Origin: Chitinophaga rhizophila
GTDB lineage: Bacteria; Bacteroidota; Bacteroidia; Chitinophagales; Chitinophagaceae
Assembly (NCBI RefSeq): GCF_019492185.1
Contig: NZ_JAICCF010000004.1
Coordinates: 186,001 to 250,000, forward strand
DNA length: 64,000 bases
Direction of reading: 5' to 3'
Part shown: positions 34,887 to 42,824 of the stretch, piece after piece
How positions within the stretch are numbered: position 1 is the stretch's first letter
Layout: each line of letters starts with the position of its first letter
Translations under genes and position numbers: made by a program
The notes under the pieces: model-generated
The model's database searches: none
Told to the model about the DNA's origin: nothing
What the model saw: the letters and a program-made list of their open reading frames with translations, nothing else

Positions 34887-36245
34887 TTAGGCGCCCTCTA
34901 TCTCGCCTGTCTGTAACATTTTGTAAATAGTAGACTTGCCGATATCGAGTTTTTCTGCTACCAGCAGCACGTTGTCGTTATATCTTTTCAGATAATTGCG
35001 GATGATCAGTCTTGTATATTCGCGGAGGGTCAGCTCTGTATTCAAGACAGTATCTACATCCTGGCTGTTGCCAGAAAGGAAGGTGATATCTTCCGGTTCA
35101 ATGGTATTATTTTCTGACATGACAGCTGCCAGTTCCACAACAGATTTCAGTTCGCGCACATTGCCCGGATAGCTATATCCAACCAGTTTGTCTCTGGCAG
35201 CCGGAGATACTTTTATCTCTGCTATTTTATTTTCCTTGCAATAGGCGGTGAGGAAGTATTGGGTAAGCAGCAGTATATCTTCCTTACGTTCACGGAGCGG
35301 TGGTAGCGTTACAGGAAGGCCCACAATACGGTAGTATAGGTCTTCCCTGAAATTGCCTTTTTTCACTTCGTCCGCAAGGTTTTTATGGGTAGCTACGACA
35401 AGTCTGAAGTCCAGTTTGACTTTTGAAGAACCACCGAGGCGGGTCAGTTCTTTTTCCTGGAGTACGCGGAGTAATTTACTCTGAATGTTCAGGTCCATTT
35501 CTCCGATTTCATCGAGGAAGAGCGTGCCGCCATTAGCTTCTTCAAAACGACCAATCTTTTTGTTCATAGCTCCTGTAAAAGCGCCTTTTTCGTAGCCGAA
35601 CAGTTCACTTTCCACCAATTCTTTTGGAATGGCGGCCATATTCACGGGAACGAACGGCTGACTGCTTCTAGCGGAGTTATAGTGTACAGCGCGGGCGACT
35701 AGTTCCTTACCGGTACCTGTTTCTCCCGAGACAGATACATTGATAACAGAGCCTGCAGCTTTATCTATCATTTTAAAGACAGTTTGCAGGGCGGGGCTGT
35801 TACCGATAATGGAACGGGAATAGTCATACTTGGTTTTGAGTTCGGCCTTCAATTCTGATATTTCATTTTTCAGCGAGAGCCTTTCGCGCAACCGGATAAT
35901 GGCTTTCCACAGCAATTGCTGTGTATTGTCATCTTTCACGAGATAGTCTTCCGCGCCCATTTTGAGCAGGTCAACAGCAGTCGTGATTCTTTCCTGTGCG
36001 CTAATGATAATAACAGGCAAATTGGGCTGAGCCTGTTTGATTTTTTTGTAAAGCTCCTCGCCATTCATGTCGGGCAGGCCGAAATCAATGGTAACGAGAT
36101 CGGGTTTCCGGTTAAGTTGAGCCAGGCATTCCTTGCCTGATCCGATCAGGGTTACTTCGTAGTCCGGGTTCTGACTAAGATAATGATGCAACAATCCGCC
36201 GTACCACTTATCATCCTCAACAATAAATATCTTGAAATCGAGCAT
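34887..36245 (-). CDS. NtrC-family sigma-54-dependent response regulator
   Basis: A 452-residue protein with three domains. The receiver (1-120) has acidic residues VEDD and phospho-acceptor Asp54 in VTIDFGLPDM. The AAA+ domain (~145-380) has Walker A GETGTGKE, the sigma-54 contact loop GAFTGA, Walker B GGTLFLDEIGEMD and an R-finger region. A Fis-type HTH (~405-450) includes LVAEKLDIGKSTIYKML. It activates sigma-54 promoters on phosphorylation. The gene is preceded on its strand by a terminator and the hairpin array. Confidence 0.95.
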   Translation of the reverse strand: MLDFKIFIVEDDKWYGGLLHHYLSQNPDYEVTLIGSGKECLAQLNRKPDLVTIDFGLPDMNGEELYKKIKQAQPNLPVIIISAQERITTAVDLLKMGAEDYLVKDDNTQQLLWKAIIRLRERLSLKNEISELKAELKTKYDYSRSIIGNSPALQTVFKMIDKAAGSVINVSVSGETGTGKELVARAVHYNSARSSQPFVPVNMAAIPKELVESELFGYEKGAFTGAMNKKIGRFEEANGGTLFLDEIGEMDLNIQSKLLRVLQEKELTRLGGSSKVKLDFRLVVATHKNLADEVKKGNFREDLYYRIVGLPVTLPPLRERKEDILLLTQYFLTAYCKENKIAEIKVSPAARDKLVGYSYPGNVRELKSVVELAAVMSENNTIEPEDITFLSGNSQDVDTVLNTELTLREYTRLIIRNYLKRYNDNVLLVAEKLDIGKSTIYKMLQTGEIEGA

Positions 36246-36290
36246 TCATGGAATTTTCCGTTAATTTAGGAAAATTTTTCATCATCGAAT

Positions 36291-36340
36291 CAAAAGGCCT
36301 CCATTACTGCACTTTTTGCAAAGCAGCTCCGGAGGCCCTG
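36291..36340 (-). terminator. Terminator-like hairpin upstream of the NtrC-family gene
   Basis: GGCCTCC (36296-36302) pairs with GGAGGCC (36331-36337), with an inner CTGC/GCAG helix. Read on the - strand the outer stem is followed by TTTTG. It would stop - strand transcripts coming through the hairpin array before the regulator gene. Confidence 0.6.
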
Positions 36341-36418
36341 TGGGTTGTTATGAAATAGGCAAGCAAAAATTGTTTATAAGTTCACTGTTCTATATGGGAT
36401 AAATAATTGTAAAAAGTA

Positions 36419-37198
36419 GGCCCCTCTGCCTTCACTCATCCACACGCATCGGGGCCATGATCAAGCACTCTCAAGCTGGTTATAGTAACATTCACGCTAA
36501 GTTCTTCTGACTGTCATCGCCTGGCCCCTCACATTTTCACTGACAGCAACAACACAGGGGCCGGGATGAAGTCCACATACTCAACACAATATTTTTATTC
36601 TCTTAAAGATCTGTCTGGTGTTCATCGCCTGACCCTGTCTCTTCACCTTTCATTTTCACCAGGGCCGGGATGGACGTAACTCTAAAGCGGCAGGGTATCA
36701 CACCACGTCTAATTAATGTCTTTCTCTGTCACATAATCATCGCCTGGCCCCTTTCCATTTCACTGACAGCAACTGCACCGGGGCCGGGATGAAATCCACA
36801 TACTCAACACAATATTTTCAATAACTAAAGATCTGTTCTGGTACATCGCCTGGCCCTGTCTTTTCACTTTTCATTTTCACCAGGGCCGGGATGGACGTTA
36901 ACTCTAAAGCGGCAAGGTTTCACCCATGTTTGATTAATCATTTTCTTCTAACGTACTGTGATCGCCTGGCCCCTTTCGTTCTCACTGACAGCAACTGCAC
37001 CGGGGCCGGGATGAAAGTCCACATACTCAACACAATATTTTCGATAATTAAAGATCTGACTGGTATTCATCGCCTGGCCCTGTCTCCTCACTTTTCAATT
37101 TCACCAGGGCCGGGATGACATTCATCTAAAACTGGCATAGTGTTCGGCCATCGCCTGGCCCCTCATCTCACTTTTTCCATTTCACCGGGGCCGGGATG
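36419..37198. repeat. Higher-order array of alternating 54-bp and 50-bp hairpin elements
   Basis: Seven elements begin (C/G)ATCGCCTG(G/A)CCC and end GGGCCGGGATG. Type A (54 bp): 36515-36568, 36738-36791, 36960-37013. Type B (50 bp): 36623-36672, 36844-36893, 37068-37117. A hybrid 50-bp element is at 37149-37198 and a decayed one at 36419-36460. Types alternate; the ~54-bp spacer after A (CCACATACTCAACACAATAT) and the ~65-bp spacer after B (ACTCTAAAGCGGCA) are themselves conserved, giving a ~222-bp unit. The arms pair in each copy: GGCCCC/GGGGCC in A, GGCCCTG/CAGGGCC in B, a compensatory change. No ORF is supported here. Confidence 0.92.
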
Positions 37199-37279
37199 CT
37201 GATCTACATGTTCAATACAAACCCCTTAAAAAAAAACCACATTGATTGTCTGAAAAGTCCCCCTAAGTAATATATTCAG

Positions 37280-38452
37280 CTAGTTCATTGCATTGTTAAG
37301 ATATTCCTGTAAAGCTGCAGGGTAGAGCAGTACTTCTGCGAGTTGTTCTTTTTTCCGCGGCGTAAAAAAGGTGCCATCTGAAAAGAGATCTCCTACCTGT
37401 TGCTTGAAAAACTCTGGTTTGAACTGAGAGGCGACCAGCTGTGCTGCACAACTCATGTCTGCATAGAGCGGTTTATTGCTGAGCAGCTGTTCTACGTGTT
37501 TGCGCACCTTCTCAACATAGTGGCCGCTAATGCGGTATCCGTTCCAACCATGCGCTACCAGTTCATTAACACCTCCACCCATTGGTACTATCACCGGTCT
37601 GCCATAACTCATTGCCTGCAGGATACTGAAGTCGAATGTTTCCTGGTATTGCTCGGTGTTAGCGAGGTTCAGAACCACAGCTGCTCTCTGATAGAAAGGA
37701 TGGAGATTCAGCTGTGTTCCATAAACCATCAAATTGTCAGGGATAAAATAGTCATGAAAATAAGCGTCGATATCTTTCTGACTCGCGTCAATAACTAATT
37801 CAAATTTTGTTGCCGGCATCAGGTTGGCAAGCTGCATCAGTTCAGGCAGGCCACTTTCTTTGTCCAGCGGAGCAATCATCAGCACTGTTTTGCGGGAGCC
37901 GTGATTGGAGTGTAATACGGCTTCCTGTACAAAGGATTGAGGCAGGCAGCTGTGTACAATATGTTTCTGCGAATTAGGGAAGTCAAACTTACCTTGCAGA
38001 TACCGGGAACCAAAAACGACTTGCAGTGCATTACGTTTGGCGGTGAATAACATGATCTGGCGGAGCAAAGGAAAGGCAACCGCAGTTTCATGAATGTGAT
38101 ACGTAACTGGCGTTTTCTTCAGCCTGCTGGCCCATGCAGCACCGAAAGGCAGTAGTGTATTGATATACACTTTTGCTTCGGGCTCCAGCAATCCCCATAC
38201 TTTCCTGAACACTATCAACTGAGCCAGCAGGAAGCTGAAGAATACGCGCCATTTGTTCCCCCGTTCCGAATAATTTATGTAGTGGTAGGTGACGCCAGGT
38301 AAGCCTGAAAGGAACCCGGGTGTGTCGCCTGTCCGGTTTGTGATAAGATGGATGTTCTGTCCGTTTTCTGCCAATGTCTCAAGTGACTGGCGAAATACAA
38401 GTGTGTTACCGTTTCTGTCGTTCTGAAGGTGTACTGCGATTATCTTACTCAT
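37280..38452 (-). CDS. Glycosyltransferase, GT4-like
   Basis: A 390-residue GT-B-type protein with an IIAVHLQNDRNGNT start, a donor-domain block FDFSILQAMSYGRPVIVPMGGG followed by VNELVAHGWNGY, which is the usual E-x7-E/GG pattern of family 4 retaining transferases. It probably builds a surface polysaccharide or glycan, but no other glycan genes flank it. Its 3' end borders the hairpin array. Confidence 0.82.
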   Translation of the reverse strand: MSKIIAVHLQNDRNGNTLVFRQSLETLAENGQNIHLITNRTGDTPGFLSGLPGVTYHYINYSERGNKWRVFFSFLLAQLIVFRKVWGLLEPEAKVYINTLLPFGAAWASRLKKTPVTYHIHETAVAFPLLRQIMLFTAKRNALQVVFGSRYLQGKFDFPNSQKHIVHSCLPQSFVQEAVLHSNHGSRKTVLMIAPLDKESGLPELMQLANLMPATKFELVIDASQKDIDAYFHDYFIPDNLMVYGTQLNLHPFYQRAAVVLNLANTEQYQETFDFSILQAMSYGRPVIVPMGGGVNELVAHGWNGYRISGHYVEKVRKHVEQLLSNKPLYADMSCAAQLVASQFKPEFFKQQVGDLFSDGTFFTPRKKEQLAEVLLYPAALQEYLNNAMN

Positions 38453-38557
38453 AACGATGTATTGTGATGTGTGAAAACTAGGTATAGGGATAAACAGAAC
38501 GCTTCTTTAATATGTGTAGGTATAAGCAGGCGAATGTGTGGTGCCCGCAGGCTTAGG

Positions 38558-39052
38558 CTATGACGATCTCAAAACTTCGTATAAATAACTGAACAGTGAA
38601 CAGGAGGCCAGTACTACTCCGAAGAAGAGGAAGAATCGGTTATTCAGTTTTTTCCGCTTCAGGTAATCCTGTACGATAAACAGCTTGTTTAGCGTCGCGC
38701 TTATATGTTCCAATACGCTGTCATCCTTAATAATGTAATCAAATGCGCCATTTTTCAGTGACTCTGTAGCAATCTCCGGTTGCTGGCGGGAGCTGGCGAA
38801 GATCACGAAGATGTTGCTGTTAATGCGTTTGATCTCTTTCAACAGTTCCAGACCGGTCATATCTCCAAGGTCGTGGTCCAGCAGCACGATATCCGGTTCG
38901 GTATCATTGCCCAGTTCGGCCAGGAAGTCAGCGCCTGAAGGGAAACACTGTACGTGTTCGTAACCTTCTGATCTCAGGTGCTTGTCGTAGGTGGCGAGAC
39001 AGAATGGGTCATCATCAACTACGTAAATCTTACTATCGAACTTGTTAGCCAT
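38558..39052 (-). CDS. Single-domain response regulator with C-terminal membrane anchor
   Basis: A 164-residue protein. The receiver domain (1-125) is intact: acidic pocket DDD13-15, phospho-acceptor Asp59 in IVLLDHDLGDMTG, FASS and a conserved Lys in YIIKDD. Instead of an output domain, residues ~137-160 (FFLFFGVVLASCSLFSYLY) form a hydrophobic helix after a KRKK basic stretch, suggesting a tail-anchored receiver facing the cytoplasm. Receiver-only proteins with a C-terminal anchor are uncommon. The partner kinase is not in the neighbourhood. Confidence 0.85.
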   Translation of the reverse strand: MANKFDSKIYVVDDDPFCLATYDKHLRSEGYEHVQCFPSGADFLAELGNDTEPDIVLLDHDLGDMTGLELLKEIKRINSNIFVIFASSRQQPEIATESLKNGAFDYIIKDDSVLEHISATLNKLFIVQDYLKRKKLNNRFFLFFGVVLASCSLFSYLYEVLRSS

Positions 39053-39210
39053 TTGCTGTTGTTTGGTATAGTAGAATCCATTTAAATGCCAGTTTCCGGG
39101 AACGTTGCCAATCGGCCATGGTGGCGGATTCCGCGTTTTGGCATATAGCCAGGAACGTCTAGTTTCAGGAAATCATTCCAGAAAATGGAAAAATGGTGGG
39201 AGGTAGGCAT

Positions 39211-39239
39211 AAAAAAACGTCCCGGGGAGACCGGGACGT
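39211..39239 (-). terminator. Intrinsic terminator of the RhlE-like helicase gene
   Basis: ACGTCCCGG (39217-39225) pairs perfectly with CCGGGACGT (39231-39239), 5-nt loop; on the - strand the stem is followed by seven Ts. It lies 28 bp past the helicase stop. Confidence 0.93.
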
Positions 39240-39267
39240 GCTGATTATATTGTAATAACCAATGTTT

Positions 39268-40587
39268 TTATTGTTGAGGGGCTGGTTTACCACCAGCGTT
39301 TTTACTGCGGTGCTGCTGGGACTGTCCAGGTTGCGGCCGTGGTCCTTGATGGTTACCGCCAGACTTATTATTACGCTGTCCGCCGGGGCGCTTTTTGCCA
39401 TGCGGGCGTTTGCCGCCTCCCGGACGGGAGGGTTTGGGCGTATATTCAGGTACGGGCCCCAGATCAGCCGGTATTTCAGCTTTGGTAACCGGTATACCCA
39501 GTACTTCTTCAATACGTGCAAACTTACGCTGTTCTTTCTCACTGACGATTGTATAAGCGGTACCATCAGTAGCAGCCCTGGCAGTACGGCCAATACGGTG
39601 AATGTAGTCTTCTCCGTCGTTTGGTACGTCATAATTGATCACCAGGTCTATATCTTCAATGTCGATACCCCGGCTTAATATATCCGTCGCCACCAGCATT
39701 TTGAGCTTCTTATTCTTAAAGTCCATCAGGACCTGCTCTCTTTTATCCTGTTCCAGGTCTGAGTGGATCTCATCTACCGAGAAGCGGGCCTTTTTCAGTT
39801 CGTAAGTAAGCTGGCGCACGTTCTGTTTGCGGGAGCAAAAGATGATAATGCTACCAAACTCCTTACGGGAGAGTAATTGTTTGATCAGCCCTATTTTCTG
39901 CTCTTCAAACACAACGAAGGCTTCCTGTACAATCTTCTCAGGCGGCTTGGAGATAGCTATATTGATCTCTTCCGGATGATCGAGGATCTTGAGGGCCAGT
40001 TTCCGGATCTTGTCAGGCATGGTAGCCGAAAAGAGCAGATTCTGCCTTTGTTTGGGAAGCGTGGAGGTGATTCTTATAATGTCATCACTGAAACCCATGT
40101 CCAGCATGCGGTCAGCTTCGTCGAGCACCAGATATTTTACAGCATCGAGCTTTACATAGCCCATGTTGAGGTGAGCTATCATACGGCCGGGAGTGCAGAT
40201 AACGATATCCACACCTTTCGTCAGCGCTTTCTTTTCAGCGGCAAACAGGGCACCGTTACTACCGCCATAGACGGCAATAGAGCTGACAGAGGTAAAATAC
40301 GACATACCCTCCAGTGTCTGGGCAATCTGGACTGCCAGTTCCCTGGTAGGTACTATAATCAGTGAGTTGATCTTGTGTGCATCGTGGGGCTCAGTGATTA
40401 AACGGTGCAATATGGGCAGGAGGAAGGCGGCAGTTTTGCCGGTACCAGTCTGGGCACAGGCCAGAATGTCCTTTCCTGCAATGATCGGGGGGATAACTTT
40501 TTCCTGGACTGGCGTAGCCGTCGTATATCCCATCGCATCTATTCCATCCAGGACCCTGTCGTCCAGGTCAAATTCATCAAAATACAA
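39268..40587 (-). CDS. DEAD-box RNA helicase (RhlE-like)
   Basis: A 439-residue helicase. Q motif ATPVQ, motif I AQTGTGKTAAF, Ia PTRELA, II DEAD (LVLDEADRMLDMG), III SAT, VI HRIGRTARA are all present. The last 60 residues are rich in Gly, Lys, Arg, Gln and Pro, an RNA-binding tail. The frame closes upstream of the TTG at 40587 without any ATG that would keep the Q-motif leader, so TTG is the likely start. It should remodel RNA, for instance in ribosome assembly or cold adaptation. Confidence 0.95.
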   Translation of the reverse strand: MYFDEFDLDDRVLDGIDAMGYTTATPVQEKVIPPIIAGKDILACAQTGTGKTAAFLLPILHRLITEPHDAHKINSLIIVPTRELAVQIAQTLEGMSYFTSVSSIAVYGGSNGALFAAEKKALTKGVDIVICTPGRMIAHLNMGYVKLDAVKYLVLDEADRMLDMGFSDDIIRITSTLPKQRQNLLFSATMPDKIRKLALKILDHPEEINIAISKPPEKIVQEAFVVFEEQKIGLIKQLLSRKEFGSIIIFCSRKQNVRQLTYELKKARFSVDEIHSDLEQDKREQVLMDFKNKKLKMLVATDILSRGIDIEDIDLVINYDVPNDGEDYIHRIGRTARAATDGTAYTIVSEKEQRKFARIEEVLGIPVTKAEIPADLGPVPEYTPKPSRPGGGKRPHGKKRPGGQRNNKSGGNHQGPRPQPGQSQQHRSKNAGGKPAPQQ

Positions 40588-40699
40588 AGTGCTTATATGG
40601 TTTTAATTCTAAAATATATTAGCTAAAGATACGTAATTGTAATCACAGCACATACGGTATGTTCTTTGCGGGAAGTGCGGAAACCAATAATTAACAGAG

Positions 40700-41788
40700 A
40701 TGCTTGAAAATTTACAGAGAGATCTACATCTACCGCCGATTGTATGGAACATTTTGCTTGGAGGAGCAGCCCTGATTACAGGTTTGATTATTAAATACCT
40801 GCTGGCACTGGTACTGAGAGTGACAGCAAGTAAGAACGAGACAGACTATTCCCTGATCAGATCGACACTGAGACGTTTAGGTAAGCCGATTAACTACTTC
40901 TTGCCTGTATTGGTACTGGATATGGTGCTTCCCTTTATGGAGCTGGCAAGAAAGCCGATGAATGTGTTGAACAGGGTAGTGGAGATTTCGTTAATTATTG
41001 CATTCGGGTTCATGTTGACCGGATTAGTGAAGGTCTTTGAAGACTATATCATGCATGCGTATGACCTGAAGAAGGAAGATAACCTGCGTGAGCGGAAAAT
41101 GCGTACTCAGCTGCAGTTTGTGCGTAAATTGGCTATTACTACCATCATGTTACTGACATTGTGTGCAGTATTGCTGAGTTTTGACAGTTTACGTAAAATA
41201 GGCGCTGGTCTTCTTACCGGTGTGGGTGTCGGTGGTATTATTATCGGTTTTGCCGCCCAGCGTTCTTTAGCCAACTTCCTGGCAGGTATGCAGCTGGCAT
41301 TTACACAACCGATCCGTATTGACGATGTACTGGTGGTAGAAGGTGAATGGGGTAGGGTAGAAGAGATTACCCTGACATATGTAGTACTGGGCATCTGGGA
41401 CCAGCGTAAACTGATTTTACCCATCAACTACTTCATAGAAAAGCCATTCCAGAACTGGACGCGGACAGGATCAGCGATATTGGGCACTGCTTTCCTTTAC
41501 CTGGACTATACCGCGCCAATTGATATTCTGCGTGCAGAATTTGAACGGCTGGTAAAAGATCATCCATTATGGGACAAAAGAGTACAGGTAATGCAGGTGA
41601 CTAATATCACCGACCGTAGCGTGGAAATAAGGATGCTGGTGAGCTGTAATAGTTCAGGTAAGGCATTTGACCTGCGTTGCTTCCTGCGGGAAAATATGCT
41701 GTCGTTTATCCAGCAGAATCATGCCTACTGCCTGCCGAAAACACGTGCCGTCTTTGAAGATAAAGACACGCCCTTACTTCAGGGGTGA
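40700..41788 (+). CDS. Mechanosensitive ion channel (MscS family)
   Basis: A 362-residue protein with four hydrophobic segments (residues ~14-40, 60-80, 90-110, 138-160) and the pore-lining MscS helix rich in Gly/Ala (GAGLLTGVGVGGIIIGFAAQ) followed by the beta-domain (GEWGRVEEITLTYVVLGIWD, then ILPINYFIEKPFQNWTR). It releases solutes during hypo-osmotic shock in the inner membrane. Its last 10 bp overlap the converging VOC gene. Confidence 0.94.
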   Translation: MLENLQRDLHLPPIVWNILLGGAALITGLIIKYLLALVLRVTASKNETDYSLIRSTLRRLGKPINYFLPVLVLDMVLPFMELARKPMNVLNRVVEISLIIAFGFMLTGLVKVFEDYIMHAYDLKKEDNLRERKMRTQLQFVRKLAITTIMLLTLCAVLLSFDSLRKIGAGLLTGVGVGGIIIGFAAQRSLANFLAGMQLAFTQPIRIDDVLVVEGEWGRVEEITLTYVVLGIWDQRKLILPINYFIEKPFQNWTRTGSAILGTAFLYLDYTAPIDILRAEFERLVKDHPLWDKRVQVMQVTNITDRSVEIRMLVSCNSSGKAFDLRCFLRENMLSFIQQNHAYCLPKTRAVFEDKDTPLLQG

Positions 41789-42243
41789 TCGTCATTGATT
41801 TCAACCCAGTAACCGTCCGGGTCGGTGAAATATATCTGTTTTATTCCATCGACCCGTACGGTTGGCTTATCGGCATCGCCAGCCCAGCTATAGAACGGTA
41901 TATGGTGCTTACGCAGCCGGGACATAAACTCGTCTACCGAAGCAACACTGAAGCAAAGATGTGAGTTTTTATCATGGGTAGTGATCGCTTTTGCGCCGGA
42001 AATAATGTGCAGATGGCTATGTTCAGCCACCTGGAACCAGGTATGCCGGCCGTCATGAAAGGGTTCCGGAATGGTATCCAATTGAATTATGTCCCTGTAA
42101 AATGCAGTACTTTTCTGAAGGTCAACTACATACAGCGCTATGTGGTTTAACACAACGCCTTTTCGCTGTTGAGCGGAAGCAGGCATATTGGAGATGATCA
42201 TAACAGCTGCCAGCAAAAGCAAGAGTGGAATCCGTTGTTTCAT
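41779..42243 (-). CDS. Exported VOC/glyoxalase-fold protein
   Basis: A 154-residue protein with a signal peptide (PLLLLLAAVMIISNMPASAQ) followed by a single vicinal-oxygen-chelate domain: LNHIALYVVDLQKSTAFYRD, a HLHII strand and a C-terminal IYFTDPDGYWVEI with the metal-ligand Glu. The family includes glyoxalase I and dioxygenases; export to the periplasm is unusual for those, so the substrate is open. Confidence 0.83.
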   Translation of the reverse strand: MKQRIPLLLLLAAVMIISNMPASAQQRKGVVLNHIALYVVDLQKSTAFYRDIIQLDTIPEPFHDGRHTWFQVAEHSHLHIISGAKAITTHDKNSHLCFSVASVDEFMSRLRKHHIPFYSWAGDADKPTVRVDGIKQIYFTDPDGYWVEINDDHP

Positions 42244-42258
42244 GCTCCAATATACTTA

Positions 42259-42822
42259 TCACTTGTCGAATTTTATGAACTTTCTTGTCACTTTGATACC
42301 TGTATCGAATATGATCGTGACAAAATAGATGCCCGGCACATAATCAGATACGTTCAAAGTATATACATAAGACATGCTGAGCGCAGAGCGGGGGGTATTC
42401 GATTCGCTGAATACCATTCGTCCGGAGAGATTCAATACACGTACATCCACTCTCGTAACATTGGAATCCAGGGTATATCTGATGGTGATCTGTTCGTCGG
42501 TCGGGTTAGGAAACACGATCATGTCATCACTATTGGTTCTGCCGTCCAGCACCAGTGGTCCCTGTTGGAATCCCTGGCTGAGTATGATATAGTCAGGATA
42601 TGTCCATGTTTTTACGGCAATATCGCCTATGGTACAATCTATTTCATAAAGGTTTTCTTTACCGCCAACATCAGCGATGGTCTGGGTTACCCCTCCACCA
42701 GCACTGGCTACTACCTGTCGTTCGATGGTAAAATCCAACGACCGCTGTGCGTGTGCCATTCCTGTAAACAGGAATGACGCACCCACCGCATTAACAGTAA
42801 GTAATTTGCTGATTAGTTTCAT
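42259..42822 (-). CDS. T9SS type A sorting domain-containing protein
   Basis: The ATG at 42822 gives a signal peptide (MKLISKLLTVNAVGASFLFTG) and 187 residues; a TTG two codons upstream would overlap the preceding gene. The C-terminal ~75 residues form a Por secretion tail (VFPNPTDEQITIRY, a VRVLNLSGRMVF segment, GIYFVTI and KVTRKFIK), which directs export by the type IX system. The short N-terminal part has no known domain. It follows the OmpA-tailed gene by 2 bp, suggesting a functional pair. Confidence 0.87.
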   Translation of the reverse strand: MKLISKLLTVNAVGASFLFTGMAHAQRSLDFTIERQVVASAGGGVTQTIADVGGKENLYEIDCTIGDIAVKTWTYPDYIILSQGFQQGPLVLDGRTNSDDMIVFPNPTDEQITIRYTLDSNVTRVDVRVLNLSGRMVFSESNTPRSALSMSYVYTLNVSDYVPGIYFVTIIFDTGIKVTRKFIKFDK

Positions 42823-42824
42823 GA

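Noticed and set aside
36419..37198. CRISPR array
   Set aside because: The supposed spacers are conserved copies of two sequences, the repeats contain long variable-length interiors, and no cas genes are nearby.
39165..39678. ORFs on both strands around the helicase C-terminus
   Set aside because: They overlap the Gly/Lys-rich helicase tail and its terminator and show no domain.
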